64,000 nucleotides of DNA from Paenibacillus sp. D2_2 (GTDB lineage: Bacteria; Bacillota; Bacilli; Paenibacillales; Paenibacillaceae), in NCBI RefSeq assembly GCF_031199965.1, contig NZ_CP133605.1:5251001-5315000 (forward strand), written 5' to 3'. Shown piece by piece: positions 1 to 9,916 of the stretch (its first letter is position 1; each line of letters begins with the position of its first letter). The notes under the pieces were generated by a model. That model saw nothing but the letters and a program-made list of their open reading frames with translations, searched no databases and was not told the DNA's origin. The position numbers and the translations under genes are program-made.

Positions 1-157
1 GGTACTTCGATCCTTCAAGTCCGAGTACGTGACGAAGCAGCAGCTCTGCGTTAGAATCCGGCTCGTTCACACCAACATCCGCCAAAAAAGAAGAAGCCTC
101 TTTACGGGCTTCCAGAATTGTGAGCGCTCCAGATAGTTGATATCCGTTACGTTTCAA
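1..157 (-). CDS. prmC: PrmC release factor glutamine methyltransferase, N-terminal part (cut by window edge)
   Basis: PrmC N5-methylates the glutamine of the GGQ motif in class I release factors. Only the first ~52 codons are visible. The frame opens with TTG at 157, behind a GGAG site, and reads MKRNGYQLSGALTILEARKE, with the helical N-terminal domain pattern (LLLRHVLGL) usual for PrmC. It starts 5 bases after the prfA stop codon, the conserved prfA-prmC order, and is almost certainly cotranscribed with its substrate's gene. The SAM-binding and NPPY motifs lie outside the window, so the call rests on position and the N-terminal pattern. Confidence 0.8.
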   Translation of the reverse strand, partial: MKRNGYQLSGALTILEARKEASSFLADVGVNEPDSNAELLLRHVLGLEGSKY

Positions 158-161
158 GGCA

Positions 162-1229
162 TTATTCTCCTTTGTCCATGAGCTCTGCTTGCTCAGCGAT
201 GTTCAGGGCTGACACAATATCTTCAATCTCCCCGTTCATCACTTGATCAAGCTTGTGCAGAGTTAAGCCAATACGATGGTCGGTCACCCGACTTTGCGGG
301 AAATTATAGGTCCGGATCCGTTCGCTACGGTCTCCGGTTCCTACCTTACTCTTACGTTCCCCAGCGTACTTGGCTTCCTCTTCCTGACGCATTACGTCCA
401 TGATTCGCGTCCGGAGTACTTGTAATGCCTTATCTTTGTTAGAGTTCTGCGATTTGCCATCCTGACAGGTCGCTACAATCCCCGTAGGAATATGAGTGAC
501 ACGCACGGCAGATTTGGTCGTATTAACCGACTGTCCACCAGCACCGCTGGAGCAGAACGTATCTACACGAATATCCTTATCGAGAATCTCAATGTCCACT
601 TCCTCAGCTTCCGGCAGAACGGCTACCGTCGAGGTCGAAGTATGAATACGTCCGCCAGACTCTGTCGCCGGAATCCGTTGCACACGATGTGCCCCGCTCT
701 CATACTTCATTCTGCTATACGCGCCACGGCCATTAATCATGAAGATGATCTCTTTGAAGCCACCAAGATCGTTCTCGTTCACATCCATGACCTCTACACG
801 CCAGCCTTGAGAATCAGCATACCGGGTATACATCCGGTACAGATCCGCTGCGAACAGTGCAGCTTCATCACCACCAGCAGCACCGCGAATTTCTACAATT
901 ACGTTTTTATCATCATTAGGGTCCTTCGGCAGAAGCAAAATGCGGATCTCTTCTTCCAATTCTTGCTTACGTGCAGAAAGTTCCTCGATTTCCATTTTGA
1001 CCATTTCGCGCATTTCATCATCCAGCTTCTCCGCTTGCATCGCTTTAGCGGCATCAAGCTCCTCGATCACGCGCTTATATTCAGTGTAAGCCTCATAAGC
1101 CGGCTGTAAATCCGATTGTTCCTTGGAGTAATCACGAAGTTTCTTCGTATCATTGGCTACATCCGGATCACAGAGCAGCTCGCTAAGCTTCTCGTAACGA
1201 TCAGCCAGGGATTGAAGTCGGTCCAACAA
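162..1229 (-). CDS. prfA: Peptide chain release factor 1
   Basis: RF1 (355 residues, normal length) recognises UAA/UAG stop codons and triggers peptidyl-tRNA hydrolysis in the ribosome. The catalytic GGQ sits in the segment SSGAGGQSVNTT, and the N-terminal coiled coil and the region leading to the PxT-type anticodon-like loop are intact. The start is TTG at 1229, with GAGGTG seven bases upstream. An adjacent second TTG codon follows. Downstream prmC encodes the methyltransferase of this GGQ. This is one of the genes in the window with no frame break. Confidence 0.97.
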   Translation of the reverse strand: MLDRLQSLADRYEKLSELLCDPDVANDTKKLRDYSKEQSDLQPAYEAYTEYKRVIEELDAAKAMQAEKLDDEMREMVKMEIEELSARKQELEEEIRILLLPKDPNDDKNVIVEIRGAAGGDEAALFAADLYRMYTRYADSQGWRVEVMDVNENDLGGFKEIIFMINGRGAYSRMKYESGAHRVQRIPATESGGRIHTSTSTVAVLPEAEEVDIEILDKDIRVDTFCSSGAGGQSVNTTKSAVRVTHIPTGIVATCQDGKSQNSNKDKALQVLRTRIMDVMRQEEEAKYAGERKSKVGTGDRSERIRTYNFPQSRVTDHRIGLTLHKLDQVMNGEIEDIVSALNIAEQAELMDKGE

Positions 1230-1276
1230 GGAAATTCACCTCTCTCAAATTACAATATCCTTAAAATTTGTCTAAT

Positions 1277-1570
1277 AGAGGTTGTTTAAAAAGTCCCACT
1301 TTGATAAGAAAACCGATCGATGTAATTCAAGGAGGAGCGACCGCGCCCCAAGGTAGGTTTTCTTGCGATATAGAATTTCATCAGCTACGCTGATAACGAA
1401 TAAATTCTATATCTAACACGAAGTAACTCAGGAAGCAAATTCGGCATCGAATCTTGAATTCATCCGGGCCTACCTGTGCTCACGTACACACTACGTACGC
1501 TCCGCTCCTCAGTCCCTAGCTTCATCCAACCTTCTCGGTGCTGAAAGTCTGACTTTTTAAACACTCACTT
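1277..1570 (-). repeat. Interspersed repeat copy A (long variant, 294 bp)
   Basis: Read on the minus strand, this begins AAGTGAGTGTTTAAAAAGTC and ends ACTTTTTAAACAACCTCT, so the ends are imperfect inverted repeats around GTTTAAAAAGT. The body matches copies at 29575, 45189, 46640 and 63939. It differs by an extra 111 bp (1306-1416) carrying its own nested inverted repeats (AAGAAAACC with GGTTTTCTT; ATATAGAATTT with AAATTCTATAT, enclosing TCAGC/GCTGA). A 21-codon ATG-to-TGA frame starting MKLGTEERSV is open inside. It fills most of the gap between prfA and the TM2 genes. Confidence 0.9.
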
Positions 1571-1654
1571 ATATAAACAAAATTCAGCCGTTTCAGCTGA
1601 CATTTCATTATACCATAGTGGACACACTCTTGCACATAACAAATATATATAAAA

Positions 1655-1695
1655 ATAGCCGTGAACTCAACTGTAAAGTCAAGGTTCACGGCTAT
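1655..1695 (-). terminator. Terminator of the TM2 gene pair
   Basis: A perfect 12-bp stem (ATAGCCGTGAAC with GTTCACGGCTAT) lies just after the stop codon at 1708. On the minus strand it is followed by TTTTTATATATA. It closes the two-gene TM2 operon. Confidence 0.85.
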
Positions 1696-1707
1696 GCGGA
1701 CAATTCC

Positions 1708-2163
1708 TTAATTGAACTGACCTGTACCTGGATGATTCATTGAATCTCCTACCGGTCTAAGCGCTACAATCTGGGCGATTAGCGTCTGCTCTAGATTGTA
1801 GTTCCAGCTTCTGACGATACCTGGCAGAAGGCAGGCATCCACAATAACCCAGATCGTTAGCGCGATGAAGCCAACCAACGCAATTCCCATGGCGATAAAG
1901 CCCGGTATAATTAAATTCGAATCTACAAGAGTATCGTCGATACCAACCAGCACAATAAACATGATGTAGGAAATAAACATAACAATAAATAACGCGAGTT
2001 GGATTATGCCGGAGACCGTTCTTTTCAAATACAAGCGATGTATCCCCAGATGCCCCATAAGGAGCATAAGATAGGCAAATACGAGCGATTTCTCTCGCTT
2101 GCGCATTTCTGAACTGAGGACGATCAACTCATTCGTTGTCAGATTCTGTTTACTGAATTGCAT
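1708..2163 (-). CDS. TM2-domain-like membrane protein
   Basis: A 151-residue membrane protein with a charged N-terminus (EMRKREKS) and three hydrophobic stretches. The first carries a degenerate TM2 signature (HLGIHRLYLKRTVSG), which in canonical TM2 proteins reads GGHRFYxGK. The last hydrophobic stretch ends IWVIVDACLLPG, matching the IWWIVDAFLV end of the neighbouring protein. Its ATG overlaps the stop codon of that neighbour by one base (TAATG), so translation is probably coupled. It looks like a diverged tandem paralogue of the upstream gene. TM2 proteins have no settled biochemical role in bacteria. Confidence 0.75.
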   Translation of the reverse strand: MQFSKQNLTTNELIVLSSEMRKREKSLVFAYLMLLMGHLGIHRLYLKRTVSGIIQLALFIVMFISYIMFIVLVGIDDTLVDSNLIIPGFIAMGIALVGFIALTIWVIVDACLLPGIVRSWNYNLEQTLIAQIVALRPVGDSMNHPGTGQFN

Positions 2164-2513
2164 TAAATTGGGTACCTTTCAGAGATACCTCTGTTAGCAA
2201 GAATGTTGTCAATAATACGGTTCTCAACAACGGCATTGTGTTCCTTCACCCAAGTGTGAACGAGGAAAGCATCCACGATCCACCAGATAAAGGTAGCAAT
2301 CATACCAATCACCGTGATCGAAAGAATTAATTGCGCAACTGCAGAACCAGTCTTGCCAAAATAAAAACGGTGTCCGCCAAAAATACCAAGGAAATACCAA
2401 AGTACATAAGCGATAACCATGTTTTTCCCCTGATTCTTGACTTCAGATTCAAGCAGCAACAATTCTCTGGAATCGAGCTGGCTCTTTCTAGCCACTGAGT
2501 AATCCATCCCCAT
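2163..2513 (-). CDS. TM2-domain membrane protein
   Basis: A 116-residue protein with a classic TM2 domain: a first transmembrane helix with GIFGGHRFYFGKTGS, then a second helix ending IWWIVDAFLV. The short cytoplasmic N-terminus (SRELLLLESEVKNQ) aligns with the same region of the downstream paralogue, supporting tandem duplication. The ATG at 2513 follows AGGAGGG. It is the first gene of a two-gene operon with its own sigma-A promoter and a terminator at 1655-1695. Function unknown; possibly homodimerising or pairing with the neighbour. Confidence 0.85.
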   Translation of the reverse strand: MGMDYSVARKSQLDSRELLLLESEVKNQGKNMVIAYVLWYFLGIFGGHRFYFGKTGSAVAQLILSITVIGMIATFIWWIVDAFLVHTWVKEHNAVVENRIIDNILANRGISERYPI

Positions 2514-2560
2514 AAAAAATCCCTCCTAAATTATAAAAAGACTTAAAAAATATCTTTTTT

Positions 2561-2590
2561 AGTATACTAAAGTGCCTCATTTCCTCTCAA
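2561..2590 (-). promoter_or_regulatory. Sigma-A promoter for the TM2 operon
   Basis: Minus-strand -35 TTGAGA (2590-2585) and -10 TATACT (2566-2561) are separated by 18 bases, about 35 bases upstream of the AGGAGGG ribosome site of the 2513 gene. Confidence 0.65.
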
Positions 2591-2653
2591 CACAAATTTT
2601 GGATATTTCCCCTAATAAACACGAAATATTAAATTTTTTCTCGAAAAAATGAT

Positions 2654-2680
2654 GAAGCCTGCCGGAAATCGGCAGGCTTC
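2654..2680 (-). terminator. Terminator after ychF
   Basis: A perfect 11-bp GC-rich stem (GAAGCCTGCCG with CGGCAGGCTTC, 5-base loop) is followed on the minus strand by ATCATTTTTT. It lies 45 bases beyond the ychF stop. Confidence 0.9.
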
Positions 2681-2724
2681 TCTATTCAACCGCATAATTA
2701 TTCTCACATTAACACGAATTCCAG

Positions 2725-3826
2725 TTACACATTAAAGCGGAAGTGCATAACATCTCCGTCTTGTACAACATACTCCTTGCCTTCCAGACGAAGTTGACCG
2801 CGTTCTTTCGCTACGTTCATCGAACCTGCAGCGACGAGATCTTCATAGGATACAACCTCTGCACGGATGAAGCCGCGTTCGAAGTCAGAGTGAATTACCC
2901 CTGCTGCTTGTGGAGCCTTCATACCTTTGCGGATGGTCCAAGCGCGAACCTCTTGTACACCAGCAGTGAAGTACGTATACAAGCCAAGCAGACGATACGC
3001 CGCTTTGATCAACCGATTAAGTCCTGATTCCGCCAGACCCAGCTCCTCGAGGAACATCGCTTTGTCCTCGCCTTCCAGCTCAGCGATCTCTGACTCAACC
3101 TTCGCGCTGATCGGCACGACCTCTGCATTCTCAGCAGCCGCGAACTCAATCACTTGCTGCACGAACGGATTGTTGTCCGTATCAGTAACGCCGTCTTCGC
3201 TAACATTAGCTGCGTAGAGCACTGGCTTCAAGGTCAACAAATGCAGGTCGCGGATGATCAGCTTCTCATCATCTGTCAATTCCACACTGCGCGCCTGGCA
3301 TATCATTATAGAGGGCCTCCTTGATACGTTCAAGCAGGGCTACTTCTTGCTCATATTGCTTATTGCCACCCTTCATGTTCTTGCGGGCACGATCAATGCG
3401 CTTGTCCACGCTCTCCAAGTCAGCGAGGATCAACTCCAGATTAATCGTCTGAATATCGCTGATCGGATTGATCTTTCCATCCACATGAGTGATATTCTCA
3501 TCTTCGAAGCAGCGAACGACATGAACGATCGCATCCACTTCACGGATATGAGCCAAAAATTTATTACCAAGGCCTTCGCCTTTACTTGCCCCGCGCACCA
3601 ATCCGGCGATGTCCACGAATTCAAATGCAGTCGGCACCGTCTTATTCGGGGTAACGAGTTCGGTCAGCTTATCCAAGCGCTCATCCGGTACCTCTACAAC
3701 TCCGACATTCGGATCGATCGTACAGAAAGGATAGTTTGCGGATTCCGCCCCCGCCTGGGTAATTGCGTTAAACAATGTGGATTTTCCAACGTTCGGAAGG
3801 CCCACGATACCTGCTTTCAAAGCCAT
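2725..3826 (-). CDS. ychF: Ribosome-associated GTPase/ATPase YchF (one frame break)
   Basis: YchF is an Obg-family P-loop NTPase that binds ribosomes and prefers ATP. The N-terminal half has the G1 loop GLPNVGKST, G3 DIAGLVRGAS and the NYPFCTIDPN switch region. The C-terminal half has the NxxE-region KPVLYAANVSED and the TGS-like end YVVQDGDVMHFRF. The two halves sit in different frames. The break lies near 3294-3298 after NDMP, where minus-strand CCAGGCGCGC has one G more than needed to read NDMP-ARSVEL. Removing it gives 366 residues, the family length. The gene is near-universal, so an error in the sequence is likelier than loss. Confidence 0.93.
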
Positions 3827-3931
3827 ATCTATGACAACTCCTCAGTATTTAATAACTTTATTCACCTTCAACCATAGTACATATCCGCAGCATATATTTC
3901 AAGAATATCGTTCACTAAATATCATCCATCC

Positions 3932-4759
3932 TTAAAATGGATACCAGAAATGCTGGACCATTTTCAGCTTCAATAGGATCGATACCGTCAGCAGAATCGC
4001 GCAGAGAACTAACGTCAGCTTATCACTTCGCGAAGTAGGAGTTCCCATATACCAGGTACGCTCGCGCTTCGTGCCAAAGCCACGCAAATCCATCGCATCG
4101 GACACCATCTCTACATGCTGCAGTGAGGATTGCAGCAATGGGACGATAACCAGCGACAGATTGCGAATTCTTACTTTTAGACTCCCGTCACTTCGCGAAA
4201 TGCCAAGCCCTCTCATTTGCATCGCATTGAGGATACTGCGAAACTCCTGAGTCAGATCAGGAATATAACGTAGGGCAATGCTTATGGAATAAGCTAGCTT
4301 ATAGGGAACTTTCAGCTTATTGAGACTGGCCGAGAACCGGCTCGGATGCGTAGTGAAGATAAACAGCAGCGTAATAGGCAACAAGGTAAAATACTTCAAA
4401 GATAAGGTCAGCACATAAAATAACGTCTCCGCATTGATGGTGTTATATCCAAGCGGAAGAAGCGGCGTATCCGATCCAGTTAGCGATGTTCCGAACCTCG
4501 GTGTAACGAGCAGAATAAAGATACTGTTTATAACGAGGAAGATCATCATCAACCAAAATAATACCGCCATTCTCTTGAAGGGGATCCCGGCGGAGAGCAG
4601 CATGAAGATCCCTCCGGTCAGCATTATGGCAAAGATGCGCACATCCATGAACAGAAAAGTACACACAGTCCATACAAGCAGCATAATAAGCTTAATTGCC
4701 CCGTCCATTCGATGAAAGAACGAATTTCCTTCAACATATAGATTCCCCGTCTTGTTCAT
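3932..4759 (-). CDS. ecfT: ECF transporter transmembrane component (EcfT)
   Basis: EcfT is the membrane coupling subunit that links the paired ATPases to a substrate-binding S component. The 275-residue protein has the CbiQ/EcfT fold: several hydrophobic segments, then the cytoplasmic coupling region with two Ala-Arg-Gly-like motifs, visible here as AMQMRGLGI and AMDLRGFG. The ATG overlaps the stop of the corrected ATPase gene by four bases (ATGA), so the order is S component - fused ATPase - T component in one operon. No frame breaks. Confidence 0.9.
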   Translation of the reverse strand: MNKTGNLYVEGNSFFHRMDGAIKLIMLLVWTVCTFLFMDVRIFAIMLTGGIFMLLSAGIPFKRMAVLFWLMMIFLVINSIFILLVTPRFGTSLTGSDTPLLPLGYNTINAETLFYVLTLSLKYFTLLPITLLFIFTTHPSRFSASLNKLKVPYKLAYSISIALRYIPDLTQEFRSILNAMQMRGLGISRSDGSLKVRIRNLSLVIVPLLQSSLQHVEMVSDAMDLRGFGTKRERTWYMGTPTSRSDKLTLVLCAILLTVSILLKLKMVQHFWYPF

Positions 4760-6574
4760 CGGCCCTTTTTCTCCTTCTCCCTATCGATAAAGGCTTCTAC
4801 GAACCGGGATGGTGAGGATAGCCCAAAGCTCCTTGCGAACCGCGATAGACTCGTCTCCCGCAAATTTGCCTGTTCCGCTACTAAGGAATCGGATAATACG
4901 TTGCTCACGGAATCCTCGGCAATAATCCGTCCCCCGCCATAACTGCAGCACGGTCCGCATATTCCAGTGCTAGATGCATGTCATGCGTAATGAACAAGAA
5001 GGCCATACCCTGCTTGGACAAGCTCGCTATAAATTCCATAAATTCAGTATAATGCCGATAATCCTGACCTGCCGTTGGTTCATCTAATATCATTAACTTG
5101 GGCTGCAGCGCTAGAATGGCGGCTATGCTCAGCCGCTTCTTCTGACCAAAGCTAAGCGCCGACACCGGCCAATTGCGATAAGGGTACAACCCGCAAATGT
5201 TCAGCACCTCGGCGATCCGCTGCTCCCGCTCCGCAGGGCTCATTCTTCGTGCCTTCAGCCCCAGTTCGATCTCATCCTTAATCATGTGCTGTGTAATCAT
5301 GTGATTCGGGTTCTGCATCACATAGCCGATATCTTCGCCACGACGCCGGATCGACCATTTCGTCATATCCTCGCCTTGGTACAGAATCGACCCGCCCCTT
5401 GGCCGAAGTAACCCGGTAATCAGATTAGACAACGTTGATTTACCTGCTCCATTTCTGCCTAACAGGGCAACGGTCTCTCCTTCTCTGATCGAGAGCGACA
5501 CGTCATGGATCGTATCTGAACCCGAATCGTAAGCGAAGCTCACATCCTTGAGTTCGAGTAGCATCGACGGGCTACTGGACTGAAGATGAGGTTGAACGGT
5601 CTCCACCCAGTGTTCCAGACGCTCCTTCACCTCGGTGAAGGCAGGACCTTTGTTCATGACGGCCGAGGTCAAAGACCCATTCTGCACTGTGGTCTCGTTC
5701 TCCACAGATACGTCGATATGACCTGTAGCAGAATTGTCTTCCAGGGAACTCTTCGCTCTGATGCCTTCAGGAGTGCTCAAATCATCTACTATCTCCAGCG
5801 GAACACCGGCATAACTAAGAGCATCGAGGTATAAAGGTTGTCTTAACCCATATTCCGGTAAGACCCAGACCGTAACAACTCATCCGGAGTGCCTGTCGCA
5901 CAAATTTTACCGTCATTCATAATGATAATCCGATCGACTGGCTTACTAAGAACATCCTCAACCCGATGCTCAATGATGATAACTGTCTTGCCGCTCTTGC
6001 GGTGAATCTCATCGATCAACTCCATCGTCCGCATCCCACTCATTGGATCCAGATTAGCCAGTGGCTCGTCAAACAGCAGAATATCCGCTTGTGTAGAGAG
6101 CACCCCCGCAAGCGATACGCTCTGCTTCTGACCTCCAGACAGTTCATGCGGACTTTTCCCTTCATAATCCTCCATTCTGACCAGTTCCAGAGCCGAGATC
6201 ACCTTGACCTTCATCTCTTCCTGTGACCGGGCTTCATTCTCCATTTGGAACGCTACATCTTCTCCGACCGTCAGTCCGACGAACTGAGCATCGGGATTCT
6301 GTAGAATCGTGCCGACTTGATGGCTGCGTTCAAATATCGTCAGCTTCGCCGCTTCCTGGTCGTTAATAAGCAGCTGACCGGAAATTTCTCCACCGTATGA
6401 AAAGGGAATAAGCCCATTGATACAATGGGCCAAAGTCGATTTGCCGGAGCCGCTAGGCCCAGCGATCCATATTTTCTCGCCTTTATAAATGTCTAGATGA
6501 ATATCAGATAACGTCGCCTGAGACTGACTCTTGTAACGGAAGCTAAAATTACGAAAGGATAAGACCGCCTGCAT
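4756..6574 (-). CDS. Fused double ATPase of an ECF transporter (EcfA-EcfA', YkoD-like; two frame breaks)
   Basis: One polypeptide of ~606 residues with two ABC domains. Domain 1 has Walker A GPSGSGKST, signature LSGGQK and Walker B ILLFDEP. Domain 2 has GRNGAGKST, the diverged signature LSFGQKKR and LMILDEP, with an H-loop histidine (LFITHDMH). They appear as two pieces because of single-G losses near 5864-5866 (GGG for GGGG, restoring LRSGVLPEYGLRQPLYL) and at 4931-4935 (five G for six, restoring VMAGGRIIAED). A polar linker of ~70 residues between the domains is longer than in B. subtilis YkoD. The gene overlaps ecfT by ATGA and follows the S-component gene by 16 bases. Confidence 0.88.
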
Positions 6575-6590
6575 AATATAATTGAATCTC

Positions 6591-7151
6591 CTATCTGTCC
6601 ACGCTCAAATTGGTGTTGTTACGATTGCGCTTGGCAAAGGCCCAGACCGCAGGAAGACCCAGCACAATGAAGACAGCCAGATTGGCAGTGCCCGCGGCGA
6701 CCGTCTGTATGACCATCTTGTCATTTGGTTCTCCCATCACATAAATGTCAAACAAGAAGGAGAATAACAGCGAAATGAAAATACCGAGTACGCCATATAT
6801 GAAAAACTGTACAAAATGCTTCTTCTTGACTTCTCCGTCCATTGGATTAAAGCCCTTAACCAAGTATATTAGCCCCATAAAAGCGGCGGTTATGCCTGAG
6901 CCTAGGGCCCATCCCCACCATACCGTGCCGTATGTAATAAAGTCATTGATCACATGTCCGAGAAATCCGGCAATAAATCCGACAATAGGCCCGAACAACG
7001 CTCCAAGAATAGCGAGCAGGGCGATCGCGGGGCGGATCTGCGTATCGACGGTGATCGGAATGCCAATCCAACTTGTTGCTCCGTACAAGGCGGTCCCTAC
7101 ACCAATGGTTACTACCGTGCGGGTGTTCCACTTCCAAATGGATGGTTTCAA
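6591..7151 (-). CDS. ECF transporter S component, UPF0397 family
   Basis: A 186-residue integral membrane protein with five to six hydrophobic segments. The pattern VVTIGVGTALYG, then IRPAIALLAILGALFGPIVG and GHVINDFITYGTVWWGWALGSG, is that of UPF0397 S components. These usually accompany a fused double ATPase and an EcfT, as here. The vitamin or cofactor bound is not readable from the sequence: no thiamine, cobalamin or other riboswitch precedes it. The start is TTG at 7151 behind GGGAG. It is the first gene of the operon. Confidence 0.85.
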   Translation of the reverse strand: MKPSIWKWNTRTVVTIGVGTALYGATSWIGIPITVDTQIRPAIALLAILGALFGPIVGFIAGFLGHVINDFITYGTVWWGWALGSGITAAFMGLIYLVKGFNPMDGEVKKKHFVQFFIYGVLGIFISLLFSFLFDIYVMGEPNDKMVIQTVAAGTANLAVFIVLGLPAVWAFAKRNRNNTNLSVDR

Positions 7152-7188
7152 ACGTCATTTCTCCCTTCTCATTATCACGATTATTCTC

Positions 7189-7218
7189 AATATAATAGGA
7201 TAATCTAGAAGTCGTCAA
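7189..7218 (-). promoter_or_regulatory. Sigma-A promoter of the ECF operon
   Basis: Minus-strand -35 TTGACG (7218-7213) and -10 TATATT/TTATAT (about 7195-7189) are 17-18 bases apart, about 40 bases upstream of the S-component start. Confidence 0.65.
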
Positions 7219-7263
7219 TGAAAATATAATAATTCTACCCGGATTTATCGGATATATATGAAG

Positions 7264-8291
7264 TTAGCTTCTACGAACCAGTCTTGAGGTGCTTCGAAGC
7301 TCATCGATATTCGCCGCCCCGATTCCGAACATAACCGTGCGTAACTCTAGCTCGACCCGTTCCAGCAGCTCATCGAGTCGCTTCTCTGAATTGACGGCAG
7401 GTTCTAGCACGGCACGGCCGAGCCCAACCAGATTTGCCCGAGTGCTAGCGCCTTGGCTGCATCAACCCCTGTATTCAATCCTCCGCTACCGATAATTGCT
7501 GCGCCAGGGATCTTACTCCGTACATCAACGATACATTCGGCGGTCGGATTGCCCCAGTCAGCGAAGGCCTCGGCAACCGCGCGGCGCACATGATCCTTAT
7601 TACGGAATTTCTCAACCTGGCTCCAGGACGTTCCTCCCGCTCCAGCAACATCAATAAAGGCCACACCAGCCTCGTGCAGCTGACGAGCGGTCTCGCCGTC
7701 GATCCCCCAGCCTACTTCCTTGACCCCTACCGGTATCGGCAGTGTCCGGCATACATCCTCAATTCGCGCCAATAATCCAGCGAAGGCAGTATCCCCTTCC
7801 GGCTGGAACACTTCCTGTAAGCTATTCAAATGCAGTACCAGCATGTTCGCCCCAGCTATCTCGGCTACCCGCATGCATTCCTCCACGCCAAAGCCGTAGT
7901 TTAGCTGTACCGCACCCACATTGGCGATGATCGGAATGCTTGGGGCATAACGACGCACGGCGAAGGTTGGCGCAAGTTCCTTCTTCTCCACCGCAGCCCG
8001 GCCGGAACCGACGCCCATCGCCCAGCCCCTTCGCTCCGCGGCCTCGGCAAGACGCTCATTGATTGTTCCGGCCAGTTCGCTGCCTCCGGTCATTGAGCTA
8101 ATGAGCAGCGGAGTCCGTACATCAATATTTAGAAATTCCGTATTGAGACGGATATCATTAAAATTTAGGTCCGGGAGAGCATTATGCCGGAACGCATACT
8201 TCTCCAGGCCGGTACTGATTCCCGTTCCGTTCACCTGTTCCTCCAGACAGAGCCGGATATGCTCCGTCTTGCGTTCAGATGTAGCGCCCAT
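7264..8291 (-). CDS. fni: Type 2 isopentenyl-diphosphate isomerase (one frame break)
   Basis: An FMN- and NADPH-dependent enzyme interconverting IPP and DMAPP for isoprenoid synthesis. Family markers: RKxEH near the N-terminus (ERKTEHIRLCLEE), LISSMTGG, MGVGSGRAA, VGVKEVGWGI, DVAGAGGTSW and the late glycine-rich IIGSGGLNTG phosphate site. The frame breaks at 7437-7439, where GGG should be GGGG. With the base restored the C-terminus reads LGANLVGLGRAVLEPAV and ends at 7264, giving 342 residues, normal for the family. Sixty-six bases upstream is an isoprenoid-desaturase-like gene on the same strand, so an isoprenoid link is plausible. Confidence 0.93.
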
Positions 8292-8357
8292 ACTTCATTC
8301 CCCTTCTTCTTTATATAACAACTATATTTACCCAAATTGTGCTTGCAAATCCGCATC

Positions 8358-9846
8358 TTATCCCATCTCATGCGCGATATACCCAGCGACCAAATGGCCT
8401 GACAGAGTTACATAAGGTACTCCCCCTCCGGGATAAGTGGAGCTTCCTACATACCACAACCCTCGGACATCACGGCTGCGATTGCTTGGCCTGCGAAGGA
8501 TTTGCCGCGGATTGTGTGTAGCAATTCCGTATATTCCCCACGATAGGCTCCCGTATCACGAGCTAACTGATCAGGCGAATAAGTACTGAGTACATGGTTC
8601 TTATTAATTCCCTGTAACCCGTATCCCGCAAAGTAGATAACACATTCTCTGCGTAGCTCTCACGCTGCTCCTCCCAATCCCAGCTATCGGATAAATACGG
8701 AGCATATGTCATGATGAACAGATTGCTATGTCCATCAGGGGCGGCCCCTTTCTCTGAATAAGAAGAGTTACATATGTATACGGATGGCTTGGAAGGCGGC
8801 TTTCGCTGATCAAAGATCTCGGTGAACTCCTCCTCATAGCGATCCGAGAAGAATACGGTATGATGAAGCAAACGATCATATAATGAGGGAACCCCAGCCA
8901 ACTGTACGAACGCGGACAATGAAGGTTCCATGGAGGCGATCCTCCGATCATTTAACGAAGGCCTAAGCGCTTCACTTAACAGCTTCTGGGTGGTAGATAA
9001 TAAGTCACCATTAATAACGATCAGCGGCGCTTCATAATATCCATCATTCGTCTCTATCCCGCAGGCTCGCCCTCCCTGAACGCGAATCTGTCTGGCCTCG
9101 ACCCCTGTCTTAATCTTAACGCCCAGTTCCTCCGCGAGCTCCCGTAGCGCTTCAACAAGAGCATACGTACCGCCACGAACGCTATAAGTGCCGTGATCTA
9201 TCTCGCAGCTGTGCATCATCCCATACAATGAAGGAGCCAGGAAAGGAGAAGAGCCAACCCGAGGTGCATACCTTCCGAATAAGGCCAGTGAATTGGGATG
9301 TGTAAAGAAGTGGCGCAGCTCCCGGTTCAGCGATCTCCTGAACAGAGGGACGACGCTTAACATCTCCCTCAACATGCCGACATTCCACTTCTCCCTGTTC
9401 CCGATCGGCAGTCGACTCATCAATCTCCCGTTGATGCTCTGGAACATCATCCGCGATTCCTGCAGAAATGCTGGATAATGTAGCGCATCTACCGGGCTGT
9501 ATGTATCAATCTGATGCTGCATTGCCTCAACATCGCCGGTCATATCCACCACACTTCCGTCCGTGAATATATTCCGGGACCTGGGCTCGAGTGGGATCAG
9601 AGATACATAATCCTCCATTCTGCGTCCCACGCTACGGAACACATTGCGGAACACGAAAGGCAGCTCTATCGTGTTCGGCCCACAATCGAACCGGTAGCCA
9701 TCGATAACGATCCGCTGCAACTTCCCACCTACAAGATCCTTACGCTCCAATATAGTCACCTGATAGCCCCGACCCGCGAGTCCTATCGCGCAAGCCAGTC
9801 CTCCGAAGCCCGATCCAACAATCAAGACCTTACCCTTCGCCGACAT
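8358..9846 (-). CDS. Phytoene desaturase-like FAD oxidoreductase (CrtI/CrtN family; two frame breaks)
   Basis: A flavoprotein of ~496 residues in the carotenoid desaturase family. The N-terminal Rossmann dinucleotide site is VGSGFGGLACAIGLAGRG with the acidic residue at ILER, followed by GGKLQRI and FDCGPNTIELP. The C-terminus, recovered after breaks near 8616-8620 and at 8534-8535 (one base lost at each), reads GIATHNPRQILRR then GLWYVGSSTYPGGGVPYVTLSG, the family's C-terminal FAD signature. Start ATG behind AGGAGG. No phytoene or squalene synthase gene is visible nearby, so the substrate cannot be named. The neighbouring IPP isomerase supports a C30/C40 isoprenoid role by inference. Confidence 0.87.
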
Positions 9847-9894
9847 GATACCTGCCTCCTCATGTATCTCTAATTCACAAGCTGTAAGCTATAG

Positions 9895-9916
9895 AAGTTT
9901 GATCACGCACTTATAG
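9895..9916. repeat. Short remnant of the interspersed repeat at the cls stop codon
   Basis: CACGCACTTATAG (9904-9916) is the exact reverse complement of the left edge of copy D (45185-45197). It is joined to TTTGATCACG, a string found near the other end of copies. It overlaps the cls stop codon. Confidence 0.4.

Noticed and set aside
492..1109. Long plus-strand frame opposite prfA (205 codons)
   Set aside because: It is antisense to intact, highly conserved prfA, has no ribosome site and no family resemblance; a codon-bias shadow.
7152..7263. Possible vitamin riboswitch ahead of the ECF operon
   Set aside because: The gap is too short, with an ordinary sigma-A promoter and no conserved riboswitch core.
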